Shown here: positions 37,101-51,427 of the stretch, in pieces | Numbering within the stretch: the first letter of the stretch is position 1 | How the letters are laid out: each line of letters begins with the position of its first letter | Assembly (NCBI RefSeq): GCF_036370855.1 | Contig: NC_088099.1 | Span: 71,192,718-71,256,717 of the forward strand | Origin: Dromaius novaehollandiae | Lineage: Eukaryota > Chordata > Aves > Casuariiformes > Dromaiidae | Direction of reading: 5' to 3' | Length of the DNA: 64,000 nucleotides | Translations under genes and position numbers: made by a program | Notes under the pieces: generated by a model | Told to the model about the DNA's origin: nothing | The model's input: only the letters and a program-made list of their open reading frames with translations | The model's database searches: none

Positions 37101-38709
37101 ACAATAGGACAAATCTGTCCTTCCACAGATAAAAGCTGGTTAAGAGACATGAAAGAGGAAGTATGAATATATGGTCAGTTTTCACCATGGAGAAGTCATT
37201 TGCAAGGTTCAGAAGGGTCAGTACTGGGACTCTGCTGATAAATGTATTCAGAAGTGGCAGGTGCTAAGCCCTGAGGTGACTGATGCCTTGCATCTTGTGA
37301 GAAGCATACAGCACTAGCCCTTCTTCCCCTCCTGGCCAGTGCCAGAAGGCAGAATTCTGGCACTAATCCTTCTGTCTGAGCCAATGAGGCACTTTTGTTG
37401 TATTATGTGAAGGTACAAAGTGTTGGATACAAAAACAGTTTTACACTAATGCAGAAGCAGATCAGAACAGCAAGAAATGGAAAAGATGATCATGTAGGTA
37501 TGCTTCTCCATAGTGATATTTTAACACATACTTCTTTGCAGTATTGGCAGCCTTTCTCCTTTTGCTACACAGAATGGCCTCTGTTGGCAGTAAGTACAAA
37601 ATAATAGAATCCAAGAACATAGCAACTACTTGGCAATGCAGTCAACTGATAAAAAAAATCAAAAGCCAAGAACAAGCAAAGAATTAAGATGGTATTGAAT
37701 CATTTATTGTGACACCATGATAAGTTCAGACTATAATTAACACTAATATACTTTAAAAAATCAATAATTCATTGAAAAGAAGCAGATATTGACACTCAAA
37801 CGTGTGCAGAAAAAGAAATATAAGAAATGCAATATGTTTCTTGAAAGTAGTTCAGTGAATGAGCACTCAAAGAACCAGAATTGTAAGTCAAAACCTATAA
37901 GTTAACTGGCAGGGACTGCAAAGACAAGTTGTTCACAGTTAAGTCCAGACAGTTAACTCCAAAATCAGGCAAGTATTGCTGTGCTTGGGATGGAGGTAGA
38001 GAAAAGAGGTAAAGAAAAAATAGCAATGGTGCCAAAAGGGGTTGCAAATAGCAAGAGGGTGAAAAGTATCGTCAGATTAGTGTTGAGAAACATGAAAAAG
38101 TTTCCTGTCATGGGGGTCATCATGCCATTCCCATGAAAGACTTGAGCAAAGACATCCAAAGCTCTCTTAAAGCAGTATTGTGTCCTCACACTGTTGGGTC
38201 TTATTTTTTCAGACACGGTGAGGTCAGTGAGAAGGAATGAATTTTTCGTACTCTCAGAAAACACAGTTATGCCAGGAGAACTCTCTGGTTCATACCTGAC
38301 TCTAGAGATTTTGTAGGCAATGTGAAGGTTTCTTGCCTCAGTAGCCACTTAAGCTTGATTATTCCTCTTCCACACAATTGGAAAAGAAAGGTCACCAGCT
38401 TATTACATTCTATTAATGTTAAATAACAACAATAAAAAAGTAACACCTAATTTATTAATATGATATCTTTTGTACACCTGGCACAACACTGGGAAACTGA
38501 AGGGTTTAATCTTTGATATTATATATTTACAAGTCTTGTAGATCAAACTCAACAGTATTTCAACTGTACTTCACCTAGAGCAAGAAACATCTAGGCGGAT
38601 AGCCCAGAGCATATTTAGAGCTGCCCTACAGTCAGTGAGACACATGAAGTGAGTATACAATGTCAAAGTACTGTAAAAATAAGTCAGCTAGAATATAATT
38701 GGCTTGGAT
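37101..38709. other. unique DNA; a 127-codon minus frame is not supported as a gene
   Basis: The minus-strand frame at 37965-38348 (127 codons) has a hydrophobic stretch near its end and no recognised family. Neither end carries a convincing splice site or a start context, so it is treated as a chance frame. Flanking sequence is AT-rich and without recognised repeats. Confidence 0.35.
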
Positions 38710-38860
38710 CATAGGTCTGTGGGCTAAGGCACCTGAGCCATTGGTAAATTACATAGCGATTTTTCTTTGATTTACTGTTTCTTCAACTGTAAAGCGATAA
38801 TTCTGTTGAAGATGATAAAGACTGTTGAGGAGATTTTATTTAATACAGATGGACATGTTA
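38710..38860 (+). mobile_element. possible MIR-like SINE fragment
   Basis: The order of words resembles the 3' half of a MIR or related CORE-SINE in the sense direction. GGCACCTGAGCCATTGG is followed by a degraded 'cttaacctctctg' region. Then come TACTGTTTCTTCAACTGTAAAG (compare the SINE word for 'tttcctcatctgtaaaatg') and a GAGGAGATTTTATTTAATAC segment (compare 'gaggattaaatgagataat'). The match is weak and strongly decayed. Confidence 0.35.
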
Positions 38861-41800
38861 ATGCATAGTGATCTACCCATCCCTCCAATTAGCCTACTAG
38901 GTGCAGCCTGATACAAAGCAGAGGCTGGAGCCCTGAGGACATAAAGCAAGACAGGGAGAGCAACATAGCTCAGCATGTTTTCAGGAAATCCAATTATTTG
39001 TCTGAAGCTTTGAATTCAAAAGTGGATTCAGAAAGTCCTAAAGCAATTATGATTTGCACTGAAAGAGACTGGCTAAAGCCAGCAGCTAAACATTTGTATT
39101 GTTTTTGGCTTGTGTGCTCCATTTATACAGTAAGACCCTTTAGCACAATCACTTCAGCATGTAACTGAAATGAGTTTAGTTTTCAATAGGATTCTTCTTT
39201 AAAATAAGTTGATAAGAAAAACACAGCTTTTCCTATTTTTAGTACAGACAGAAGGGCTCAGAAACAAATCTGGGTTTCAAAAATTACTTAAAAACTATTG
39301 TGAGCTTTAAAGATAGTGCTGAGTTAAATATCTTGTACAGGACAATAATGCTAATACATTAATCCGTGTGTGTACACCTCAGAGTATACAATCTGTCTGC
39401 ATATGTTAATGCTAATGTGCTATGCCATCATGATGCGAGGAAGGAAATATGAGAACAAGATATGTAAATAATCTTTGCTTGATAAGTTTACTAGTTCACC
39501 TCAGTGCAAAACAAAATATTTATAATGTTATTCTCCACCTACTTGCATATTTGTATCATTACCAGGTGCTCTGTATTTCTGAAAATCCACCTAGTAATTT
39601 GGATACTTAAATATGAATATTTATGTATATTATACATATAATCCACACATATTACAACCTTAAGCCACTTATTAATGGCAACAAGAGGTACCTGAAATCA
39701 TTCTAAAGAAACTAAGATATGCATAAGTATCTTTTGAGCTTTTAGACTTTTTTTCCTCTTGATTAGACACTGTCCATGTACATATTTGAGTTTAACTACT
39801 TTGCTTATGTTTTATGCACAAATGCACATATATTTTCACTTTACACTTCAGTAATGAAGACCATGTCTGACATTTGTTTTCAAAAGTCACCAAACATTAC
39901 AGCAAATTAAGTGGTGTAAGGAATCTGTACCATTAGGAACTTTATTTTTGTTAGATATATTGATTTCATATATTCCTAAAAAGTCACTTGTAAATGAATT
40001 CATTTCAAATTCACTGCCTGCTTAGAGGCTATAACTGAACAACAATGTGCATTTTTAATCACATTCTTTCAATCTTAAATAGTTTATGTTGTTGTTCTTG
40101 AAGATAAAGATCTGTTCTATAAAAAACACCCTCCTGAGCTCTAGCTGTTAGATACAAAGTTTTCTTTTTTAAATAGCAGTAAAAATACCTCATAAGCAAA
40201 GGTGGACCAAAACTGGGATTCCAAGTTTACTGGAAGTTTCCTTCTAGTTTGGTTTTGACCTGACCTGGCGTGGCTGTTTCCAATGTCGGTAGCCCAGGCA
40301 GACTCTGCAGGAATCCAGGCAAAGTTCTCTTTGAACTCTTCCTTGAGTTTGGTAAAGCCACATTGAACCCAAGATGCTTTAAATGAAAGACTTCGGCCTG
40401 GGTGAAGTAGCATTTTTTGACAAAACTTTGTTTCCTTTGATAATTTCTGAACACTTCTATTTACAACATGCTTTGATTGAAGGCAGACTGTTATGATGAA
40501 ATGATAGATGTTTCATAATTATTCCCTCCAAAGTCTTTTGGATGCCAGCCTCCTCATAATTCACAAATGGGTCAGTCTCTTTCTCTTTGACCTGGTGTTT
40601 TCAGTCACTTATTAAGAACCAATGTCTACTCAAGTAATTGGTTCAACATATTTTAATAGGTCTCTACAGCAAAATGACAAGGATAACCTTGTGACTAATT
40701 TCCAGGGTTAGTTATTAGAAAAACTGATTTCTGCTCAGTTTTGCTGTGAATGCGGTGTGCATGGCCTCTGTCTTGCCACACAAAATGTCTGGGAGGTTCG
40801 TATTGGCTTTTGTGCCACCTCCTGGGGTTGTTCTCTGTATTAGATTTTCAGTCTCCAGCAGTAATAATCCTTCTGTAGCATTCTGCCAATTTGCTTGTCT
40901 TTTCTAATTTTTATTTAAATACCATTCATTTTTTTGAAGTTTCTCTTTTGTTGACATCAAATATCTGAAGCATAACCATCCCTTCATGCCAGGATACAGG
41001 TTACCCCGCCCTGTACCAAATTTTTTGATGTTACTGAGCAAAAACAATGCTGTCAATCCTCTGCCTTGTGTGCGAGTAGCTCACAACCAATGAAACGGTG
41101 TTGGAAAGTGCTCTGAACACACCAGCCCCTGATCAAGCATCTCTGGGCAGCTGACCAGACTGGCTGAGGATGGAGTGATCCTGCTGTTATTTAACTGTGC
41201 ATACGTAAAAGTTAGAATCAGGTTATCAAGCTGCATAACTGCAATTAAGAACCCAGCTTTGATATTCAGCAGTACTCCCGTGTGTTGCTGCTTTACTAAA
41301 CATTCTTGTAAGTTAATTTATGTGCTGAAGTGTTGGCAGAAGGCAAACATACTTCTCACCTCATGGCAAGAGCTACATCTTCATAAGTATATACCTATGT
41401 ACATGTACACTGGCATAAGTGTAAATATCTGTATATAAAGGATACACAAAGCATGTTTGTAAAGTGGAGAGCAGTATTTCTAATAGATATAAGGTATATG
41501 GTACATTAATGCTTCTATGATTATTTAGACATTTTGGAAATGCTTTATCCCAGCTGCATTTTTGCCATCTGAGAGTTGTGCCAGGCAGCTCATGCAATAA
41601 TTCTCTTTGTCTCTCTCTGGGGCATACTTATATAAAATAGAGCCTGAACCTACCTAGTTAGTAAGGCTGTGTTCTCAAGCATAAGAACTCACTTGTTTAG
41701 ATCCAGAAATGATAGGTTCAGTCCTTGTGGATGAGCCAGCTATCACAACTAAGGTTAAGGATTTTTTCATATCATCCTCAGTTACAAAATATTTTCCTTT

Positions 41801-42665
41801 GAAGAGAGTAAAAACAAAAAAAAAAGTGCAGACTTCACAAATAATAATATACTTTACAGTAATAAACATATCACAGTTTATAATGTGTTGTGTTAGGCTA
41901 GCTTGTATAAAAAGGTGGATATTTTTTCATACACTCTAATATATTTTATTATACTTCTGTCCTTCTAAATGCAAATATATTCACACAAACACACACACAC
42001 AAAATTTTTTTCAGGAAACAATTTTAAAAAATCAAAACATTCAAAAAACTATATAAATATTTAAACATCAGCAAAATACTTTCTCTCCACTCTAAAATAT
42101 AATGTTTCTAGTATGTCAAAATAGCAAGGTATTGATTATCAGACCGTGACATCATAGGAGCAGAAGAGTCACTGGTGTAGAAATTAAATCTTGCCCAGCT
42201 GGGATCTTGAGGAAAGATTGCTTTGGATAAATCTGTGATCAATATCCTTATTTTGATTGCATGTTTTGATAAATTTTCACCTTAATAATGTTCAACAAGA
42301 TGAAATTGCTGCTGTGTCTTTCTGAAAAGAAAATGCAAATAGAGAATGTAGTGCAGAGATCCATACTGACTGCTGCTTAATTCCCTGGTGGAATTGAAGA
42401 CATAGCTGACCTATAAAGTCCTAAGTGGCTTGGTTTGGACTATCTGAGAAAGGAGTTCTCTCTGTATGTTACATTACATTAGGTTTGTTCTTTGAAGGTA
42501 TTTGAGGTAGAATTCTTTTTGGAAAACAAGGGAAAACAAAGCATTACCAGGATATTCTCTTTACTAGGGCGTCTTCCTTATCTGTAGGTTTGCTTACTTT
42601 TGAATTATGGCAGCTTTCCATTATGGACTTTACAAATCTCTGGAATATGCTGCAAAGCTGGTTTG

Positions 42666-42709
<44 letters not shown>

Positions 42710-45552
42710 TTTTAAGAGAGATGTACTGTTAAAGGTAAGAAAGCCTTTATGATTTATGGTACTATGGTACTTTGGCAACACCATTCTGTTGTGGTCAGTA
42801 ATTGTTGACTGCAGTCATTAAGCAGGAAAGTCATGTGAAGCACTTTTAGAAATCAAATAGTTCTGAACTTACCTTCAGTATTTTAAGAATTAGAATAAAC
42901 TTTATCTTGAATATTCCTTATTATTCTGAATATTTAAGTGCACGCTTTGGGTAACAGTATTATAAAAATGTCTATATGTTAGTGCGAATAAGTCTCTTGA
43001 GGAAGTTTTGTCTGAGTGAGGATGCTATTGGACTGACTCCTTTGTGACCTTATAGACATAGCAGAATAGGTTTATACTCGCAGTTGTGTATCACCATGCT
43101 TTAAAAGGAAGTTAAGCCCTTACAAACTATGGTTTACTGTTGCTCTCACATTATGTTTACAAAGCTAGCAAAGTCTATATTTCCTGCACCTCCATCATCT
43201 GCACAAGTATGGATGGTGCCGAGATGTTGGATTTCTGCCCTTTCAAATCTTTAAAGGACAAGCTATACAAAAGCAGTGATGGTTTCATATTGCCGAGGAG
43301 GGCCGGTGGGGAGGGGGCAGGCCAACACCTGCTCCATGGAGCCTTGCAGAGAAGCATGTGTAGGAGTCTGTGCCCTGTGATTCCTTTTGGTTTCCCTTCT
43401 TCAATCACTGCCATTGCTCATGGCTTCCATTTCCTCCACCTTCCACCCCCTGTTGTCTTGAAGCTCACCTTGAGTTTAAGTTTCCCTATGTCATTTCTAT
43501 CTGCATGTATTTAATTTTAAAAGCTGTTTGTTCTTTCTATTTCTTGAAAGCTCCCTTTGTCAGTGCAGGTATTACTGTCAAATAAGATGTAACAGCAGGA
43601 AAATACCCCAAGAAAACAGCCTGTGCATTAAAAAGACTATTTCATTAAAAGGTTATTAGATTGATCCCAGCTCTCTGCCTTACAGGTTAGTTGTGTCCAG
43701 TGGATGTGGCTCTGAGGGGAATTACCCAAGGCTTCACCAACTTGAGGAGAGCTCTGGGAGGTACATGGCATTAGTACAATAAAGAGTTTATGTGTTGTGG
43801 CACTGAGGATGCCAAATATCTAGCTACCTTGTGGAATCCAACTCCTTGCATTCTTGATTTGGTAAAAGCTGGAGAAATAGTGTACCTAGGAACAGGATCC
43901 CCGAACCCTCGCATATTCTCTGAGAAGCTGCTTAAACTAGCTACTTGCAAACACCAAGGCAAGAGATGACTCTGGATTACTCAGGGAAATTACAGCTAAA
44001 TGTAGGCTAACGTGCCTGGAAATAGGAATACAGGATATGCTTAAAGGAGAAGATCATTCTCTGGGCCTTGGATACACACCAAGAGTAGATTTATAATGAC
44101 ATTTCACTGCTTTACCTGTGGGACCAGGAAAATATTTCTCTCCTTAATAGAATATGGTTTCTGAGGAGGAGAGTTATTCATAGAAATTTTTTTCCACCTT
44201 CCCCCTGCATCAGAAGCTGGCTATACTAGATACTGAATAGAGAGCATGTAATGTAGGAGATCAGACTATAAATAATTGAGTCATATCTGTTTGCCTTACA
44301 ACTTAAATATAACTCTTCTCTGGGAAAGATATGTCAGAAATCACTGTCCAGAATATTTTTACATGCTTAACCATGTAAGAAAGCCCATACACAAGGCTTT
44401 ATGGGTGTAAAAGTGGTGGTCCTCTCTTGCTATGCAACAAGTCAACAACAGTCAAAACATTCGTATGTTTTCAGTGTCAGTGTCTGCCAAAGCCCTTTTC
44501 TACTCATAATTCAGATTTCTCAAGTGAAAACTGTGATTATATGCTACTGGGGTGTCATTCTGTCATGGTGCTAGTGGAAACTATAGTTGTATAGACAATT
44601 CAAAATTAGTAGAGCTGGAGGGAGAAAATGAATGACTCTGTAACCTTATGGGCAAAACCTTTATCCAGAAAGGGGATACCTGACTTACCATTCCTGATAC
44701 AATGTATCTTGGAACATACCCCCAGAACATGCTGAGTTTGAAGTTAGCTAGCCCCAAAGGCAGTTAAATAGGATTTAGACACCAAAGTCCTTCTGCAGGT
44801 CTCCTGCATGGCCCTCTGGACAAAGAGGACTGTGCCTACCACACCAGTTTTTAGAGGTGTGCATTAAGCCGCATTCCCTGTGATGGACATGCCAGATCAG
44901 ATAGCATGGAGGAATAACTTGGGCAGTTCTCTGTTTCCTCTTTTTAGGGGACCTGTACCTAAGAGACCAAGCAGTGAAAATGGATGGGCAATGAAAGACA
45001 TTGCCAGCTTTCACAGTGCTTTAAATCAGACTGCATATAAGATTGTTTGAATTCCCTCTTGCTTTGTATTCCTCTATTTTGATTTTTTTTCCTCAAAGAA
45101 AGATGCATTCTTGTCAGATTATTTTTCCTTTAGAACATTCTGCTTCCACATCAAATATAGCCTTCATGCAAAATGTAACATTCCTTTGGTTAACTATGTC
45201 AGTAAATTTTGTTCATGTGGTTATATAGCTTAAAAATTTTTTTTTTGATTTTAACTTTTGCATTTATTGTATTAAGAATGATGAATGGCTCATTTTTTAG
45301 TGATTAGATGATCCTTTCTTCTTCTCCCTCCCTCCAGGATTTATGCTAAGCAATTTTTAAATGAAAACCAGCACTGAACTGGAAGTGTACAAATATAGCA
45401 TTAGTGCATTATTCTGTCAGTTAAGCTGTGCTCTATTGAATGAAAAAAGAAAAAAAAGTAATAAGTTTATTAAAACACTGGTATATTTTAAAAACGGAAC
45501 TATTTACTGGAGTTTGCAGACCATTTCTTTACTTGTTTCTGGTTTCTATGGA
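38861..45552. other. unique DNA with simple repeats, no gene seen
   Basis: The only clear features are a short CA run at about 41989-42000 and the TA microsatellite at 42667-42708. Frames at 43140-43514 (plus) and 43175-43414 (minus) overlap and share no recognisable domain. No exon with paired splice sites and coding-like peptide was found. Confidence 0.4.
42667..42708. repeat. (TA)n microsatellite
   Basis: About 42 bases of alternating T and A, interrupted near the end by one TG. It is likely polymorphic in length and prone to cruciform or slipped structures. Confidence 0.95.
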
Positions 45553-45685
45553 TAAGATTTTCAAAGGCAGATAAGTGTCTTGTGGGAATTTCAAAAGCAC
45601 TTACTCCTCTTTTTCTACTTCGTGGCATAAGTGGGAACTGGGAGTCAAACTTTGCAAGTACTTTTGAAATCCTGCCTCATTCTTC
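45553..45685. mobile_element. possible decayed palindromic DNA transposon fragment
   Basis: The ends are roughly inverted. AAGATTTTCAAAGGCAGATA at the left pairs, with mismatches, with the reverse complement of AAGTACTTTTGAAATCCTG at the right, and the middle repeats related words in both directions (TTTCAAAAGCACTTAC). Words of this kind are seen in old nonautonomous repeats of sauropsids. No target-site duplication could be fixed, so the call is tentative. Confidence 0.35.
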
Positions 45686-48600
45686 ACCCTCATAAAATGC
45701 AAACAAGCTACTGTAGTGACAGTAGGGAAAGCTACAGTATTGATCATCTTTCTTCTAAAAGGTGCAGTGGCAATGCATCCCAGGACTTCTGGTTCACATT
45801 GTGATTCCTCAAGCTCTTCTCCAGAGCTGATGTAGTTCAGGTGTTTATTGCTTCTTCCTAAGCAATGCCAGCACTACTTGACAACAAACCTCACTTTTAA
45901 AATTATGGTATATCCAGATCCTAAGGCTTCTAGCATTTTTAAAGGTACTTAAGGTGACATTATGACACCTTTATGGAGTCAGTATGGAATAAAAAAGTAT
46001 CCTGTCTATAGCCTAATGTACTATATGAACACATTAATATTTATCTCTGAATACGTAGAGTAAGACAACTAACAAGGGAATTCAGAGCAGTGCTTTGCCT
46101 GTCTTACATCATTTTTGCTTCAAAATGTCAGTGAGGAGTAAGAAGTTTTTCCATATATCAACAGAGCAAGATCCAAACTGCAGGTCCCAGGAGTCCAAAG
46201 AAAGGTTCCCAAATCAATTATTCTGTTACTGGTAAGTCATAACTTGATTTTCCCATCTGCTGGCTGAGGCACTCTGCTTCTACATATTCAGCACATACTT
46301 CCATTTCTATCTTTTTTTTTTTGGGGGGGGGGGGGGATGTCATTAGCTATGCCTAACTCTTCTTTCACATAGCAAAGACTGAGTTTATATGATTTGAAAA
46401 AAACAAGCTGCTTTCCATATTGCAGTGTTGAAAGTTTAGTGGGAAAACATCCTCCAGACCATGCCCCTCTAGGTATGCCAGAGCCCTCTAGGCCCAAGGA
46501 TGGTTGGTGTGTCAGCCAAACATATCTGGCAGGCTCACACAAGCACTCCACACAGTAATAATGTGCCTAGAAAGTAAATGGGAATGGGAAAAAGAAAATC
46601 TTCTCTTCCACCGGGGTGAAATCTCAAATGCTTTACTCAAGGCTGTGTATTTCCTTCATGGGCCAGACTTGTTCTGGGGACAAAATTCTTTTTCTGGATC
46701 TGGGTCTTACTATCAAACAATATTTGTTTGTAACTAATGTAAAAAAAAACGACTGTTTGAAGTCTCTGACTTCAGGTTTTGTTTTTCATTGCTGACTAAT
46801 AAGCATTTTACTTAAAGTCAGCTGAAATAAATTAAATTTAAAGTGCATTAAAGCTACCACTTGATTCAACATGTAGCTTCTTTGCCAGAGCACTACTGCA
46901 TTGTCACCTATAGGTATTTATTATCTTATATCACATCTGTTACACAGATATTTGGATAAAACATATGAAGCATTTTTGTTTTGCTTCATGGCTTGCACAT
47001 CTACATGAGATTATAAATTTATAATAGAGAATTCTTCAGCTTTACAATGTCTGAATCAAGTTTATTACCTGGACAATTAAAAATAATGCTGCTTTATCTG
47101 GTAAATACATAATATGTCTTGGGTTTTTGCTCAATGGTTTATGTCACATTGGAAAAGCCATGCTGAGACTATGCATGCTAATAGACCTTTCCTGTATCTA
47201 AATCTTGAGATTCTTACGTGCAGTGAATTCTGGCATAAATTATACCAGAAAAGATTTCTTCAGACTCTAACATATATGACAGGAAGCACTGAGTTCCACA
47301 TACCTCTTATTTAAACAACAACAACAAAAAACCCAAACCCACATCTATAGTGAGATAGCACCCAGTGTAAGTACAGTTTGTCCAATTTAGTCCCACATAA
47401 AGTGTGTACACTTTGCAACACACAGTTTTTACTGAGGGCTGGCTTTAGAGGTTGGCTGCATACTCATTATAATGTATTGCTAGCTTACAAGTTATCTGTA
47501 AGAAGTAGCAAGCTAAAATGTGATTTCTGGTAGAAATGCATGAAATAGGAAAAAAAAAAGCACTCAAAATTTGACCTCCTCATGCTACACGTAAAAGGGC
47601 CATCAAGGCTGAATAGTATGAACAGCCAATGGTATATTAAACCAAGAAGACTTTTTCATCTACTTCCAATTTAGACTTATTTAATTTAGTTTTTAACAAA
47701 ATGCATTTCTGTTAACCATCACTTCACCCTATTTTCTGCACAGCTTCAAATGACTGCTTTTTAGAGCTGTGAATAGCCCAAATAAAAATCTATAGTTACA
47801 TTAGTTGCAGGTTACTGGCCAGTAAGTGGTCATTAAACACTACACTTATTCTTTTCAATTTACAGTGTTATTTGTTTTCTTATTTTATCGGCTTTGATAA
47901 ACCATTTAAGACTTATTTCTACAAAAGAATCAGTGCCTCTGATAGTTGAACATAGCCAAGCTCTACTTCATGCAGTGCTACCCACTTTGCTGAATCTTAT
48001 GGTGATTGTTTGCCCAAAGTATATTCAGATAAAAATAATTTTGAGATAGAGGAGAATTTTGGTACCTGATAAATCTTTTCTAGGATCAATAAGGCCTCCA
48101 CCACCCCCTATTTGGATGCATTACTGAAAAGCCATACAACAACAAATAAACACTTATGGTGGAAGAAAGTATTATAAGCAAGTGCTAAGCTCATATGTAA
48201 TATTTTGATCTTTAAAGTTTATATCATAGTTTCTGTCTTCTTAAAAAAAAAAAAAAAAACACAGTAATCCAGCCCAGTACGTAACTGAACTCATAGCAGT
48301 TGGTTTAATGTTCATAATCATTTACAATATGATATGTACAGAAGTCTAGATTTGGTAAATGTCACCAAAGGCACTTCCCAAAGTGAATGACGTTACCAAA
48401 ATTGCAATGGTTTTAGTTTTAGCTGTGGTTAAAAAAAAAATTAAGAAAGTGTGAGACAAAGAGAAACAAAAATCCAAAGCAAAATTTAAGCTTGAGGGCA
48501 TGTTATGATACTAGGAACTAACTTCTTACCTTTGAGGAATGTTTCAAAGTGCATGGCTTTTGGTCCGATGTTAGAAAATAGAGATGTTCTTTCAGAGCTA

Positions 48601-49659
48601 CATATAAGAATTTAGGTAATACCTATTCTGGTATTGTAAGGGAACTTGATTTTTTTCCCTGAAATTAAATAAAATTAGATATATATTTTAAATATTTTCT
48701 ACTGCTGCTGCTAATAAATGGATTTTGGTGTATGCAAACACTGATAGCATGTTTGCATAAAACAAGAACAATTTTCAGCTTTATGCCTAGGAAATTTTGG
48801 TTGAGAAACATAGGTGTTAAATAGGTAAGTAGCCATAGGACTACAAAAGAAACAAACAAAAAAACTGCTTGAAGTGGCAGGTGGATGATAAAAAAAAGTC
48901 AAGCATTTTAACTGGGAAGGTACCAGTCATGATATATCACAATAAAATGCTCATTAGTTAAAGCAGCAGTTTTTATATTAAACCAGCTTTGCATCCATGA
49001 CTGGTAAGATCTCGTGTTATATTTTAGCTACCATATATCTTCTGTTATGGATGCAGAAACAGAATAACTACTGCCAGCTCTCCTTGTACTGTAAATTTGG
49101 TGGGACAAAAATATTGTTTTGTACTGCATTGTGCCTTTGTAAGTGGGGTCCTGGTCCAAAGACTGGTATTGTTTGATAAAAAAATGAAAAGAAATTGATG
49201 AAGTCATCTTGCCATCTCCTTTGAAATATACCATTCCCATTCTGATAATCTTACTGAAATTGAATAAGAAGTGATTTAGATCAGGGAAATCTGTGTAGAA
49301 TGAAATGTCACTCAGAGCAAGTAGACATATAAGCTGATGACCTAAAATCTATCTATTTCAATTACTAGATTTTGTATTTTTATTTAATTTTACACCATCT
49401 TTTGCACAGTGATTTTATTTTCATGAAATGATTTCTGACTGATTTAATGTTATTACAAGGATTGGAAGGAATGTTCAAGATTCAGTAAATCAGATCATAA
49501 ATACATAGCAAACTGTGTTGTTTTCTAAATGCTAAGCTGGATCACTTCTCACACCAATCTGTCTTTCTTTCAGATCCACATCAAATAAATTATTTATAAT
49601 AGTAATCATTCTTTTCCCCTGCAACTTCATTTTGTCCATTCTACTCATTCCTTCCCCAG
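45686..49659. other. unique AT-rich DNA, probably the intron before the next exon
   Basis: No coding-like exon or recognised interspersed repeat was found. There is a 17-base A run at 48243-48259. The last 40 bases before 49660 form a strong polypyrimidine tract ending in CTTCCCCAG, which is a very good splice acceptor for the exon that follows. Confidence 0.45.
46311..46336. repeat. T-run followed by G14
   Basis: A T tract runs directly into 14 consecutive G residues (46323-46336). The G run could form a G-quadruplex-like structure between molecules and is a likely place for length variation or assembly error. Confidence 0.9.
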
Positions 49660-49713
49660 AAGATGCATGCTATGCCCTTGCGGATTTAACTACAATGCTT
49701 CCCAAGCTAGACT
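49660..49713 (+). CDS. putative short internal coding exon, gene not recognised
   Basis: A strong acceptor (pyrimidine tract then CAG, ending at 49659) precedes a short open segment. Two donors are possible: GTAAGG at 49714 (exon of 54 bases) or GTATGT at 49719 (59 bases). Only one frame is open, beginning with GAT at 49662 and reading DACYALADLTTMLPKLD. It needs one base from the previous exon to complete the first codon. With the 49714 donor one base is left over, which matches the two bases that the exon at 51251 needs, so the first donor is preferred. No domain is recognisable from so short a peptide. Confidence 0.45.
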
Positions 49714-51250
49714 GTAAGGTATGTTTTCTGCTTCCCTTCCCACTTCTTCTAGTGGGAGCTTTAACAGACCATTTAATAGGAGGCTAACTTTCTTAAAGAC
49801 TGGTAGTTCAGTTCAGTGAATGAGAAAGATTTTTTTCAACAAATTAAATGCCATATTTTAACAGGATGTTCAATGGCAAATCTGTCAGTTGTTAATGCTA
49901 TCTGACAAAAATCGTGGTTTCACAAAGCCCATGTGGCTATATCATATGAACGTAGCATAGGAAAGGTCACAAGGCAGTTTGCTCTGGCAGGAGCTGTCCA
50001 GGGTCCACTGCTGAACCTACTGCCAGAAGAATGCAATTAACAGAAGGATGTTTGCAAATAATGTGAACTATCACCAGACCATTAGGGTAAATTATTAAAT
50101 TAACTGTCATGAGTCTTTCCTTGCTAAGCAAGTCACATTCCATGGGGATAAAATCTCACAAGTATCTGGGCAAAACCAAGCAAAGCCTTCATTCATTTTA
50201 ATCTATTTCCTAACTGCTGCAGTGAGTAATAGTTCATCAGGGTCAATCTATGAGACAAGACTTTAAGAAAAGTATTTCACACTCTTTTCAGACATGCAGG
50301 CAGGAAACCTTTTCCTCATTTTGTCTGAAGCACTGTTTCTTCTCATTCTGTGAAATGTATTTCATTTTTTTTAATATTCTTGATTCTGCTTTCCACACTT
50401 TTGAGAATACTTTCAACACTGTAGTCTGGTCTCGTTTCAAAACTCTTGATTTCAAGCACTGCTAAGATATCAGAGAGTCCCTATGTCCACACCAGCCAAA
50501 AGGTTGTAAGCTACTACTGAAGTATGTATAGGTCTTAGGGACACTTTAGTCCTAGAACCAAATAAATGTTCTGGATGATTATCGAAGTGCAAAACTGAAT
50601 GCTCTCAAAAAAGGCCAAAGATAGGATGCAAAGACTTAATTTAGCCACAATTTATATCTTTATGCATGCAGCATGTCTGCTCTACCATGTTACTAACTAA
50701 TTAAATCCCTAAGAAATGTTTTCTTATTATTCATTTTCACATGTAAGTAGGAAAGTATAATGTGTGATCTAAAAAGGTAAAATAAAAAGATGGAATATTA
50801 TACAAACCACACTTCTTAGTAGAAGTAGATTATTTTAATGTTGTTTTTGCTATGAAAGAGTGTGAAGGGAAGAGAGCTGTTCTTTAATTCCCACTGAGAT
50901 GGCTGAACTATGGCTGGACTTCCTACCAATAAAGACTAAGTTCAGCTAACCAGAACACCTTTTTACCCATGACTATTATGGCACGTAAGAGCAGCATAAT
51001 CTTAAATTTTAATCTCTGAAATTTCTGAAACTTCAACATTTTGAGCTTCATATTATGTATAACCTTTTCATTTCAACCATTGTTTTTAAGGAAATATTAA
51101 TTTAAAAGCATGTATGTTTATAACATCTTAAACTATGTCAACATATGTATCCTGAGCTTGGCTTTCAGCTGTAATACAGTTTTGAGATTGGTATGGGACC
51201 ATCCATCAGATTTTTAGGCTGATTCCACAGTATCATACTTTTTATTTCAG

Positions 51251-51383
51251 CAGTGGAAGCTGGAATAGATGCTAAAGCAGCAGTTGGCTCAGAAAACAGA
51301 GTATCCAGTGCCCTGCAGAGCACCAGTTCTCAAGATCTGGTTCTAAAGAATCAGCATCATCTGCTGGCATCTCCTGTGGACTG
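51251..51383 (+). CDS. putative internal coding exon, gene not recognised
   Basis: Acceptor TTTATTTCAG ends at 51250 (or CAGCAG at 51253) and donor GTATGC starts at 51384. Of the three frames only one is open through the exon, with GTG at 51253 as the first full codon. The 43-residue peptide, including RVSSALQSTSSQDLVLKNQ and HHLLASPVDW, is rich in Ser, Gln and Asn and looks like a disordered segment of a larger regulatory or scaffold protein. The exon ends two bases into a codon with this donor. A weaker in-phase donor GTGGAC at 51376 would end it on a codon boundary. A long pyrimidine tract begins about 45 bases downstream. Function is not known. Confidence 0.5.
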
Positions 51384-51427
51384 GTATGCTACTACATTAG
51401 GAAACTTATAATTGAAAATGTTATAGA

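Noticed and set aside
37965..38348. 127-codon minus-strand frame with a hydrophobic end
   Set aside because: No protein family recognised and the hydrophobic segment alone is not evidence for a gene; no splice sites frame it.
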